Shown here piece after piece: positions 46,523 through 54,937 of a stretch of DNA of 56,940 nucleotides. Below the pieces are notes generated by a model. The model had not been told where the DNA came from and made no database searches. It worked only from the letters and a program-made list of their open reading frames with translations. Made by a program: the position numbers and the translations under genes. The stretch comes from JBCBTD01 sp039818825 (lineage in GTDB: Bacteria > Pseudomonadota > Alphaproteobacteria > Geminicoccales > Geminicoccaceae). The stretch is taken from positions 1-56,940 of the forward strand of contig JBCBTD010000024.1 of NCBI GenBank assembly GCA_039818825.1, read 5' to 3'. The first letter of the stretch is position 1. Every line of letters starts with the position of its first letter.

Positions 46523-49500
46523 GACGTCACCAGTTCGGCTCGAGGTGCCACCACGAAGCGCCCCCGATCGGCACCGTGGGCGCGGGCCTCGACCCAGGTC
46601 AGGTCCATCTTGGCCGGCTGCGTGGCACCGATCTCAACGGCCGCCCAGCCGCTGGGCGCGAGCGTCGGAGCCTCGCCGCGGGCGGGCGCGGCGAAGCGGC
46701 GGCCGAGCGCACGGCGCACCCGGGCCGTGCCGGCGGCGCTGACCGTGGTCATGATCAGGACCTGGACGGGCTCCGGCATGTGCGGCTCTGGCTGCAGTTC
46801 GGGCGCGCCGTCGGCATCGATGACGATGTCACTGTAGGCAAAGGGCGAAGCGACGCTTTCGTCAGCGTCGAAAGCGTAGCCGCCCTCGCCGATCGCCGTC
46901 CCCGCTTCCATCGACTCGAACGACGGAGCGGCCAGCTTCTCGTCGTCCGTCATGTCGAAGAATTGCCCGGGCGCGAACAGCTCGCGTACCGGTCTGCGGT
47001 TCTGCTCGACCGTACCGATGCTCGCGCCGGTGACGGCGAAGCGGCGCGCGCCGGTCGGTGTCGCGGTCCCCACTCGGTCGATGTCGCGCGTCAGGCCCAG
47101 TGGCACCACCGTCTGCCGCACGGTCAGGCTGCCCATGGGATGCAGCAGCACACCGGCCGGTCCTGCCGCCTGCCTTGCCGTGACGAATTGGCTCGTGCCG
47201 TCGGGCAGCCGGGTCTGCCAGGCACGGGGAGCGGCCAAAGCGGTGAGCAGGGCTCCGAGCGCGTCGAACGGCACGAGGTCGTTCGGTGTCCTACCATCCA
47301 CCAGCGTCTTGTCGAACGAGACCGAGAAGTCGCACCACAGGATCTCGAAGGTTGCTTTGCCCGCCAGCCGCAGGGGGAGCGGCCCCTCCAGCTCCCCGTT
47401 GACGGTGACCTTGAACAGATTCCGACTGCCACGCTTCAGCTGCACGCTGGCGCGGAACTCGGCCAGGAAATGGAACGGCAACAGCTGGATCAGGACGTCG
47501 AAGCCGACGTTGCCTCGGATCGAGAAGCCGAACGCCGCGGCGTAGAGCGAACACTCTGAGCCGAACTGCACGGTGTTCGCCGTCATGGCGAGATAGGAGC
47601 GGCAGATCAGCGAGGGGTTGTCGCCCTGGGTCAGCGCGAGCTGCAGCCGTGCGACGGTCGGGAAGCCAACGGGTGGGAGGAAGTTGGGATGCAGGCCGCC
47701 GACCGCCAGGGCGAAGCACGGCGTTCCTTCCCAGGCGAGCCGCATCGCCATGGCGCCGGACAGGACGAAGCGCCCGCAGAGCCGCGAATCGCAAAGGACG
47801 GCGTCGAGCGCGAAGGTCCCTGCCTCGAAGTCGAGCAACCCGACCGCGTCCATGTTCAGCCGAATGATCGCCTCGTTCGGCCGGGGGAGGATGGCGCTGA
47901 CTCGACCGAGGATGATCAGGCGGCGCTGACCGCCCCACTCGTAGAGCAGCGCCAACTCCATGCGGATCAGGGTCGGCTCGCTCCAACCGATCTTCGCGAG
48001 CAGACCCGCGAGGTGGCTGCCGCGACGGATCGGGAAGATGCGTTGCAGCGCCGCCAGGAGCTCCGCCGAGCGATGAACCGGGTCGGCGGGGAAGAGGACG
48101 TTGCGCAGCTGTCCGGTAGGCAGGGCGGCGCGCGTTGCGGCCTCGTCGAAAGACCGGTTGAGCGCGATCAGGCCGCCGGCACCCTCCAAGTAGAAGTTCA
48201 TGCCGAGCGGCCAGGGCCGCGCGAACTCGATGGTCAAGATCAGCAGCAGCGAAAAGCCTTTGGCGCCATCGGGATCACGGGTCGCGATCAGCCCGATCCC
48301 TTGGATGGTGGTGCCGCCTTTCAGCGCGAAGTTCAGCGTGCCGAAGTAGAGCCCTTGATCGGGGAAATGCTGGATGGTGCCGCCGCCGGTGATCGCCGAG
48401 GTGTCGATGTTCACGGCGACCCCGCGCGGGAACTTGAGGCCGAGATCGAGATCGATCAGCCGCAGGTTCCGCTGCTCGGGCGGAAGGCGGCCGTCGACCT
48501 TTGCGCGCAGCCCGAGCTGGTCCAGTCGCAGGTAGACCGGCCCGATCGTGGCGCTGAACGAAGTGTCGGCCTCGATGCTCAGGACGTCGCGGTTCTCCGG
48601 CGCCGCCTCGGTTGGGCCGCGAAGGACGCGGAGGGCGACCTCGTGCACCGTGACCGGCCCGAAGGTGCGGCCGAGTGGAATAGTCGCCGCGAAAACCGTT
48701 TCGCCTCCGCTTCCCGCGAGCGGCGCATTGTCTTGGCCGGGCAGGCCCGAGGCTTCGAACACGAAGCCGCGACTGCTGGAAAAGCCGGAAACGATCCCGA
48801 AGGGCAGCCGCAGCGGTGTCTTGCCCAACAGCTCGGCGACCAAACCGTCATTGTCCGACGGGTCGATCAGCACGGCGCAGTCGGCGAGGGTCAGTAGCAG
48901 CTCGGCACCCGTCGAGTTGATCGACAACCCGAAGCCCATCTCGCCGAACTCGATGCGCGAACCGCGTGGCGACGGGAAGGAGAAGGCGACCCGTGGCGGA
49001 GCTGGTTCGTCCGGGCCACGCGGCGGCGGATGCGCGGAGAAAGCGGCGCTGAGTTGAAAGGCACCGGCATCGGCGGGTCCGGAGAAGCGGAACTTGTCCT
49101 CGCCACCACCGATGAGCACCGCGGCACCCGCATCGCTGCGTGCTTTCGCTGTGAAGCGCCAACGCTGCCCCAGGGCCCGCCTGATCTCGGCCGAGCCGCC
49201 GAGCGCGAGGAAAAGGGCGGTCCCGCCTTCGGCCTTCGGCACCATGGTCATGGTGAGGACGGCCTGTCCTTCGACGGCGCCTCCTCCTTCCGCCTTGCCG
49301 GTCTCGCCGCCGAGGGCGATGGAGACCATTCGCGCCGAGACGACATCGGCAGCGCTGGGCGTGATCGGCGAGTCGACGTCGAGGCCGGGCGCGTCCCAGC
49401 CGACCAGCACGTCCCGCACCAAGGCAACGTCGTTCTCGGTGCCTCGCTCGTTCTCCCGGTCGAACCAACCAACCGTGATCGCACCCAGGCGAACCGCGAA

Positions 49501-50118
49501 GTCGATCATCAGCGCGGCATGGTCCCGGGGGTTGCCGATGCTCGGATCGATCTGGTCGAGCGCCTTGCCGGGGCTGAACAGGAAAAGACCGAGCGCCTTG
49601 AAGGCCGTCGCGATACGGACGGCACTGCTGTCGCCGAAGCGGTCGCTGCCGACGCCGTAGGTGGAGGTGACCTCCTCGAAGAACGCCAGGAACTGAAACA
49701 ACAAGAACAGCCGAGGCCAGCGCAGCCGGACATAGTTCGTCGCCAGCAGATCCATGGCACCATGGGCCAGTTGCTGGGCACCCGATCCCGGGTCGAACTC
49801 ACCTTCGGGAAAGAAGCCTTCGATGGTGCCAATAAGCGCGTCCAAGCAGGCAGCGATGTCTGCAAGGACCTGCATCCCGGCTTCGGCTCCCGGATTGGCG
49901 GCATCGCGATAGGCCTTCACCGCGTCGAGCCGGTCGGCCGGGAAGCTCACGCCCCCTTCGCCTGCCTTGCCGGGTGGCAGACCCAAATCCCGGCGCAGCG
50001 CCTGCTCGAACATCGAAGGTGCGCCGGTGTCCGGGTCTCGCTTCAGCGCCTCTCCGATCACCTCGAAGAAGCGCAGGGCCTCGTCGGCAAGGCTCTGGAC
50101 GACGTCGCGCTCCGTCAT
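46519..50118 (-). CDS. Giant-operon protein 2: 1199-aa beta-rich protein, DUF6603-like
   Basis: Second gene of the operon; ATG 50118 shares its A with the preceding stop (TGATG). The N-terminal 250 residues are helical with an aromatic stretch (RLFLLFQFLAFFEEV). From about 330 the protein is a long series of beta strands with repeated patterns such as GEMGFGLSINSTGAELLLTL, LGLKFPRGVAVNIDTSAITG and LYFGTLNFALKGG. The segment IRMELALLYEWGG, RLIILGRVSAILPRPNEAII and RLNMDAVGLLDFEAGTFALD (about 740-800) resembles DUF6603 proteins as I remember them. This suggests a long beta-helix or layered beta scaffold. No signal peptide. Family name is from memory, so moderate confidence in it. Confidence 0.85.
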   Translation of the reverse strand: MTERDVVQSLADEALRFFEVIGEALKRDPDTGAPSMFEQALRRDLGLPPGKAGEGGVSFPADRLDAVKAYRDAANPGAEAGMQVLADIAACLDALIGTIEGFFPEGEFDPGSGAQQLAHGAMDLLATNYVRLRWPRLFLLFQFLAFFEEVTSTYGVGSDRFGDSSAVRIATAFKALGLFLFSPGKALDQIDPSIGNPRDHAALMIDFAVRLGAITVGWFDRENERGTENDVALVRDVLVGWDAPGLDVDSPITPSAADVVSARMVSIALGGETGKAEGGGAVEGQAVLTMTMVPKAEGGTALFLALGGSAEIRRALGQRWRFTAKARSDAGAAVLIGGGEDKFRFSGPADAGAFQLSAAFSAHPPPRGPDEPAPPRVAFSFPSPRGSRIEFGEMGFGLSINSTGAELLLTLADCAVLIDPSDNDGLVAELLGKTPLRLPFGIVSGFSSSRGFVFEASGLPGQDNAPLAGSGGETVFAATIPLGRTFGPVTVHEVALRVLRGPTEAAPENRDVLSIEADTSFSATIGPVYLRLDQLGLRAKVDGRLPPEQRNLRLIDLDLGLKFPRGVAVNIDTSAITGGGTIQHFPDQGLYFGTLNFALKGGTTIQGIGLIATRDPDGAKGFSLLLILTIEFARPWPLGMNFYLEGAGGLIALNRSFDEAATRAALPTGQLRNVLFPADPVHRSAELLAALQRIFPIRRGSHLAGLLAKIGWSEPTLIRMELALLYEWGGQRRLIILGRVSAILPRPNEAIIRLNMDAVGLLDFEAGTFALDAVLCDSRLCGRFVLSGAMAMRLAWEGTPCFALAVGGLHPNFLPPVGFPTVARLQLALTQGDNPSLICRSYLAMTANTVQFGSECSLYAAAFGFSIRGNVGFDVLIQLLPFHFLAEFRASVQLKRGSRNLFKVTVNGELEGPLPLRLAGKATFEILWCDFSVSFDKTLVDGRTPNDLVPFDALGALLTALAAPRAWQTRLPDGTSQFVTARQAAGPAGVLLHPMGSLTVRQTVVPLGLTRDIDRVGTATPTGARRFAVTGASIGTVEQNRRPVRELFAPGQFFDMTDDEKLAAPSFESMEAGTAIGEGGYAFDADESVASPFAYSDIVIDADGAPELQPEPHMPEPVQVLIMTTVSAAGTARVRRALGRRFAAPARGEAPTLAPSGWAAVEIGATQPAKMDLTWVEARAHGADRGRFVVAPRAELVTS

Positions 50119-52919
50119 CAGGCGACCTCCGGCCGGAACGGTTCGATCGCCTTGGCCCGCAACCTCTCGGGTGGCGCTTCGTCCTCGGGCCCGAGCGGCG
50201 CCGTCTGCACCAAGACGGCGACGGGTTTCGGCTCGAGCGGCACCACTTCTTCGGGCGCCGTGACGGTCGTGTAGATCTCTTGTACCGCGTCGAGACGACC
50301 ATCGGAATGACTGTGGAACACTAGCCGTCCGAAGTTGCCGCGGAAGAGAAACTGCCGCGCATTGCGCAGCCGCTTCATCGCGAATTGATGCCGCGCCGCC
50401 AGCGTTTGATACGCGGTCAGCAGCTTCTCGGGGGCGGCGAGGTCGCGTTCCACGGCGGCCACGTCGATCGCGAGCGGCCTGATCGCTTCGGGCCGCTCCT
50501 CGTTGGGTCGTTCGTCGCGCAGCACCCGAACCCGCCATCGCCAGTCGGGCGGCTGCGCGGGGTTCAGCCGGGTGGTCAGCTCAGCGTCAGGTGCCACCGC
50601 GTCGGGGTCGTTGCGGTCGGGCCAGCCCCAGGTCGGCAGCAGTACGGGCACCGCGTCGAGCCGCGCCCGCATCACCGGCACGAGATCGCCGGATGTCGCG
50701 CCCTCCGGCAACAGCACCAGATCGTCTGCCGGCCGGTCCCAGCCGAGGCGCTCCGTGCCGAGATTGGCTCGAACGAGCTGCTGGGCGAAGCCGATGCTGC
50801 GGTCGACGTAGGTGATGTAGGGCGGCATCACGTTCTTGAAGCCGCTGGACGTGAACTGAGCGAAGCGAGCGGGCCGGAGAGCATTGCCGCGCCAGTAGCT
50901 CATCAACGTCGCCGACGAGTAATGCACGTCGCCCGACAGGATCACGACGCGACCATAGGGCGCCAGCCGCTCCAGGAAATGCTCCAACGTGGGAGCGTCG
51001 AAGCTCCAGGCCTCGATGGCGTCTGGATTCGTCCCGACCATCTCGCGCAGCCCCGTGGCGCTGGACGGCGACAGATCGGAGTTCGATGACAGCCCCTTGA
51101 GGTCGAAGCCGCGGTAGGCGAGGGGCGCAACCAGGTCGTCGAGCACCGGCGGCCCGATGATCTGTAGTGGCGCCACCACGATCAGTATCTCCCGCTCCGC
51201 AGGCAGCGGTGGCTCGGGGACCTGGTCGAGCATGGCCTCGATCGAGACGTTGCCCGGCGGGCCGTTACGCGAGGCGTAGGAACGCCGGGTTCGGTTGTCG
51301 AGGGCGATCGCCCGATGCTTCGGTCCGTCGATCGTGAAGTGCCATGTCAGCGGCGGACGCACCGAGGCGTAGCGGCCGTCCGGCGTCGGCTGGTTGCGGA
51401 GATCGTGACCGAAGAGACCGGCAAGCTCGGTCGCCACGTCCCGGTCGGGACCTTTGGAGGCGGCGGGTGGGAACAGGCGGGGGGCGAACTGCAGAAGCTC
51501 GGCCTTCGGTCCGTCGACATAGTCGAGGGGCGCGTTGCCCCAGTCCTGGAACAGCGCGTAGGTCAGCATCGCGTTGCGCAGTATGTCTTGGCCGAGCTGA
51601 CTGGTCAGTACGCGGTCACGCCAGATCGGGTTCAAGAAGAAGTCGTCGGTGACGTCGTGATCGTCGAGGATCATGTAGGTCGGCACGTTGGCCAACACCC
51701 TCCGGACCGCCGGCAGGTCCTTGTGGAAGGCGCGTAGCACCTTCAGCTGCCGGCGGAGCTGATGATCCCGCTGGGTCGCGGCCGCCTCCTTCTCTTCGGG
51801 GCTGAGCGGCGTCGGAGGGGCATCGGGCGCAACATAGAAGCCGCCCGCGATCCGCTCGGGAAAGACCGGCTCGGGCATGACGATCCGACCTGACGGCAGG
51901 TCGCCGTCGTCAGCCCAGAGGATGGGCACGGTGTCTCGAGGCCGTGTCGGATCGGGTGCGAAGCGCACGAGGGGTATCTCGGTGCCCCACAGCGCATTGC
52001 TCCAAACGGTCAGGTAGAGCGCCGCGAACTCGCCGAGCGACAGCACGTGGTTCGAGCCGTCGCTGCTGGTGAACTGTGCGTCGCGCAGCGTGCAAGCCTT
52101 CCTTCGATCCTCCGGGAAGTGGACCCGATCAGCCGGCAGGTCGGGATCAGCCGCCGTCACCTCTGGCGGCTCGGCTTCGTAAGCGGCCGCTGGATTCAGT
52201 GGGTCAACCTGTTGGGCGTCCACTTTGCGTTCGCTGATGCGGTCGAGCCGCAGATGCTCGATCGGTCCACCGTCAGGCGTCGTTCCGATCAGGGCGGCGG
52301 CCAGCTGCTGCAACAGCAGCATGTGGAGCACCTGCACGTCATCGGCGTAGATCTGGTCCCCGCCCAGGAACAGCTGGTGCGGCCGTGCGGTCGGGTTCTT
52401 GTAGCGGTCGTCGTCCCGGATCAGTGCGTCGACCATGGCGAGTGCGTCCGGATCGGGATGGCCCGGGCGCCGGCAGGAGCCGTAGAGGATGCTCAGGTTT
52501 TCCAACAGTGCGGGCGGTGGTGCGAAGCTCGGGAGCAAACCCGGCTCGAAGCCGAGCGGCAGGTGCTCGACGCCGTCGACCAAACCGGCCGCCAGCATCC
52601 CGAGCGACGTCAGATCGTGGGTGGTCTGGTCGGCCGTGGTGACCCGGATGTCGTAGGAATAGAGAGCATCGGGCTGCAGCAGTTTGCCGGCGGTCTCGGG
52701 AATTCGAATCGTCACCTGTGCCAGATGAAGCTGCGTCCCCAGCCGCAGCGTGGCCGTCGGTTCGCTGATCAAGAGTGGATCGGGTCGGTCGCTCTCCGCC
52801 CTCCCTTCCCACACCACCAACCGCAGGGACGCTTCTTCGCGCAGCGCGATCCACACCGACACCAACGCCGACTCCACGCGGCGCAGGATGGGTCCTGCAA
52901 GAACCAAGGGGAACGTCAT
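50118..52919 (-). CDS. Giant-operon protein 1: 933-aa PhoD-like metallophosphatase
   Basis: First gene of the five-gene operon. After an N-terminal beta domain (about 1-120) comes a PhoD-like calcineurin-fold phosphatase with its metal-binding motifs in order: ILYGSCRRPG (about 145), FLGGDQIYADD (about 185), MILDDHDVTDDF (about 430) and VVILSGDVHYSSAT (about 680). The C-terminal 200 residues have no match I recognise. Classical PhoD is exported by Tat; this protein has no signal peptide or twin arginine and so should stay in the cytoplasm. Expected activity is phosphomonoester or phosphodiester hydrolysis with an unknown target. ATG 52919 has AGGGA upstream; the leader from the predicted promoter is about 140 bases. 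Confidence 0.88.
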   Translation of the reverse strand: MTFPLVLAGPILRRVESALVSVWIALREEASLRLVVWEGRAESDRPDPLLISEPTATLRLGTQLHLAQVTIRIPETAGKLLQPDALYSYDIRVTTADQTTHDLTSLGMLAAGLVDGVEHLPLGFEPGLLPSFAPPPALLENLSILYGSCRRPGHPDPDALAMVDALIRDDDRYKNPTARPHQLFLGGDQIYADDVQVLHMLLLQQLAAALIGTTPDGGPIEHLRLDRISERKVDAQQVDPLNPAAAYEAEPPEVTAADPDLPADRVHFPEDRRKACTLRDAQFTSSDGSNHVLSLGEFAALYLTVWSNALWGTEIPLVRFAPDPTRPRDTVPILWADDGDLPSGRIVMPEPVFPERIAGGFYVAPDAPPTPLSPEEKEAAATQRDHQLRRQLKVLRAFHKDLPAVRRVLANVPTYMILDDHDVTDDFFLNPIWRDRVLTSQLGQDILRNAMLTYALFQDWGNAPLDYVDGPKAELLQFAPRLFPPAASKGPDRDVATELAGLFGHDLRNQPTPDGRYASVRPPLTWHFTIDGPKHRAIALDNRTRRSYASRNGPPGNVSIEAMLDQVPEPPLPAEREILIVVAPLQIIGPPVLDDLVAPLAYRGFDLKGLSSNSDLSPSSATGLREMVGTNPDAIEAWSFDAPTLEHFLERLAPYGRVVILSGDVHYSSATLMSYWRGNALRPARFAQFTSSGFKNVMPPYITYVDRSIGFAQQLVRANLGTERLGWDRPADDLVLLPEGATSGDLVPVMRARLDAVPVLLPTWGWPDRNDPDAVAPDAELTTRLNPAQPPDWRWRVRVLRDERPNEERPEAIRPLAIDVAAVERDLAAPEKLLTAYQTLAARHQFAMKRLRNARQFLFRGNFGRLVFHSHSDGRLDAVQEIYTTVTAPEEVVPLEPKPVAVLVQTAPLGPEDEAPPERLRAKAIEPFRPEVA

Positions 52920-53064
52920 CGGACACGTCCCTGGCTGCGGTGCCTTTGCACCAGCCCGGACCGGCCGCTGCAGCTTTCACATCTGCAGAGGCCCAAACCC
53001 TAGGCTGAGCACGCATTTACTGATGCGCAGGTTTGGTTAGTTTGCGCAGGCAAGTACTCCAGCG

Positions 53065-53094
53065 AGTATATCCCGAGATGGTGCGCTATCACAA
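53065..53094 (-). promoter_or_regulatory. Sigma-70-type promoter for the five-gene giant operon
   Basis: On the minus strand TTGTGA (53094-53089) and TATACT (53070-53065) are separated by 18 bases, close to the sigma-70 consensus and striking in this GC-rich DNA. Transcription would begin near 53058 and reach the first giant gene at 52919 after about 140 bases. Two copies of TGCGCAGG (53024-53031 and 53043-53050) lie in the early leader 19 bases apart and could be an operator. The rest of 52920-53154 holds nothing else I can support. Confidence 0.6.
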
Positions 53095-53154
53095 GTGTTT
53101 GGCTCGGCACGTTCGACGAGGAGCGAGATGGCGCTTCGGCCGGACCTGTTCCAG

Positions 53155-53643
53155 TCAGCCCAAACGTCTGTTGCCGAGACCGCAGCGTCGGCCAGTTTGC
53201 CATGGCGCACGGATGCCATGGTCGGAGTCGCGCCACGAACAGACGTTGACACGTGGCTCGAAGGGTTGGGATAGGCGACCCGTTGTGGGGAGCGTTCGTG
53301 GTTCGAGGATCACGTCCGCGCGGATTGCCGCCACGGCGTCCGCATCGCCCATCCCGATAACGTCGACCACGCGCTCGAAAGGCTTGCGCAGGCCCTTCAG
53401 TGCCAGACCGAGATCGTTGTGCCCGTTCGCCGACCGCGGATCGATCGCAAGCGCCGTTCGCGCCGCGTCGGCGACGGCACGTGGATCGCCTCTGGCGATG
53501 GCGAGCGCGGCGAGGTTGGCGTGGATCGAGGCCAAAGGCGCGCCTGGCTGGTCGAGCAATGCGCGGTACCCGCGCTCGGCCTCGTCGAGCGCACTCCGGG
53601 CCTGGGCGCGCCGCCTCGGAAGGCGGTCTCTGGATTCCTGGTC
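53155..53643 (-). pseudogene. TPR-protein fragment without a start
   Basis: The minus frame is open from 53643 (just after a stop) to 53155. It contains a recognisable TPR stretch: ARSALDEAERGYRALLDQPG, then LASIHANLAALAIARGD and DAARTALAIDPRSANGHNDL with GLALKGLRKPFERV. After about residue 75 TPR likeness is lost. No ATG or GTG precedes the first repeat; the only start is a TTG inside it at 53559. It seems to be the surviving piece of a longer TPR protein whose 5' end is gone, lying head to head with the TIGR03032-type gene, which also lacks a start. Confidence 0.6.
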
Positions 53644-53738
53644 TCACCGCTCATCGACCTCGGCGGTCTGGACGATCGATCGCGCGATCAGCATGTTGCA
53701 CCGCCATCGGACGTCCGACCGCCGGCGGAGTCGAGAGC

Positions 53739-54797
53739 ATTTCAGACCCAGTCCCACAACTCAGCCTGACCGGCTCACGCCTGTTCACCGCCTGGCTCGC
53801 AGGTGAGGGGGCGAGCCTCGCCTTCACCACCTATCAGGCGGGCAAGCTGTTCCTGATCGGGCTGCAGCCGGACGGACGCCTCTCGATCTTCGAGCGGACC
53901 TTCGCCCGCTGCATGGGGCTCGGTGTCGGGCCGCACGAGGCACTCTGGATGGCGTCGCTCTGCCAGCTATGGCGGTTCGAGAATTTTCTGGAGCCCGGCG
54001 AGCAGAAGGACGGCTTCGATGCCGTGTACGTGCCGGTCGTCGGTCACACGACGGGCGATCTCGACGTCCACGACATCCACACCGACGCCGCGGGCCGCCC
54101 CGTCTTCGTCGCGACGCGCTTCAACTGCCTCGCCACGATCGCCGAGCGTGCGAGCTTCCGCCCCCTCTGGCGACCGCCCTTCGTCGACCGGATCGCCGCC
54201 GAAGACCGCTGTCATCTGAACGGTTTCGCGATGCGAGACGGGGCGCCGGCCTACGCCACCTGCGTCGCCGCCACCAACGTCGCCGAAGGCTGGCGCGAGC
54301 ACCGCCGCGACGGCGGGCGGGTGCTGGACGTCGCCTCGGGCGAGAGCGTCGCCGCCGGTCTCTCGATGCCGCACTCGCCGCGCCTCCACCAGGGCCGGTT
54401 GTGGCTGGTGCAGTCGGGGACCGGCGAATTCGGTCACGTCGATCTGGCGAGCGGGCGGTTCCAGCCGGTCTGTTTTCTGCCGGGCTTTGCCCGCGGTGTG
54501 GCGTTCGCGGGCGACCACGCGGTGATCGGCGTGTCGTTGCCGCGCGAAACCGCGACGTTCGCCGGGTTGGCGCTGGAAGAGCGGCTGGCGCGCGAGGGCG
54601 TCGGCGCGCGCTGCCAGCTCGCGGTGGTGAACCTGGTGACCGGCGACGTCGAGCACCGGCTGGCGATCGAGGGCGTGGTCGAGGAGCTGTACGACGTCGT
54701 GGTGCTGCCGGGCCTCGTCCGGCCGATGGCGCTCGGTTTTCGCAGCGACGAGATCCGCTTTTACGTCCGGCCGAGCGAGGCTCGAGGACGTGTGTAG
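53739..54797 (+). CDS. TIGR03032-type protein (DUF4915), start codon missing or non-standard
   Basis: Uncharacterised family with a propeller-like repeat pattern. Landmarks are ASLAFTTYQAGKLFLIG, FERTFARCMGLG, LWMASLCQLWRFEN, VGHTTGDLDVHDIH, DRCHLNGFAMRDG and AATNVAEGWREHR, with LSMPHSPRLHQGRLWLVQSG and FLPGFARGVAFAGDHAVIG later. The conserved part begins around LSLTGSRLF. No ATG, GTG or TTG lies in frame close before it; the given left end is an ATT preceded by GGAG, an arbitrary boundary. The nearest in-frame ATG is 53400, which would add about 113 Arg-rich residues that are antisense to the TPR fragment. Either an unusual start is used or the 5' end was lost. In other genomes I recall this family near large calcium-binding repeat proteins, as here. 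Confidence 0.75.
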   Translation: MSDPVPQLSLTGSRLFTAWLAGEGASLAFTTYQAGKLFLIGLQPDGRLSIFERTFARCMGLGVGPHEALWMASLCQLWRFENFLEPGEQKDGFDAVYVPVVGHTTGDLDVHDIHTDAAGRPVFVATRFNCLATIAERASFRPLWRPPFVDRIAAEDRCHLNGFAMRDGAPAYATCVAATNVAEGWREHRRDGGRVLDVASGESVAAGLSMPHSPRLHQGRLWLVQSGTGEFGHVDLASGRFQPVCFLPGFARGVAFAGDHAVIGVSLPRETATFAGLALEERLAREGVGARCQLAVVNLVTGDVEHRLAIEGVVEELYDVVVLPGLVRPMALGFRSDEIRFYVRPSEARGRV

Positions 54798-54937
54798 GCC
54801 GCCGCGCCGACATGGGCGGTCTTGATGATGCCCGGTCTTCACGCTATAGGCCGGGAGCAAGCGAAGATTTCGCAACAACTGTCACTAGTCTGTAACTTCG
54901 CAGCCTGGATCTGCCGAAGAATTTCAGGACACATGGG

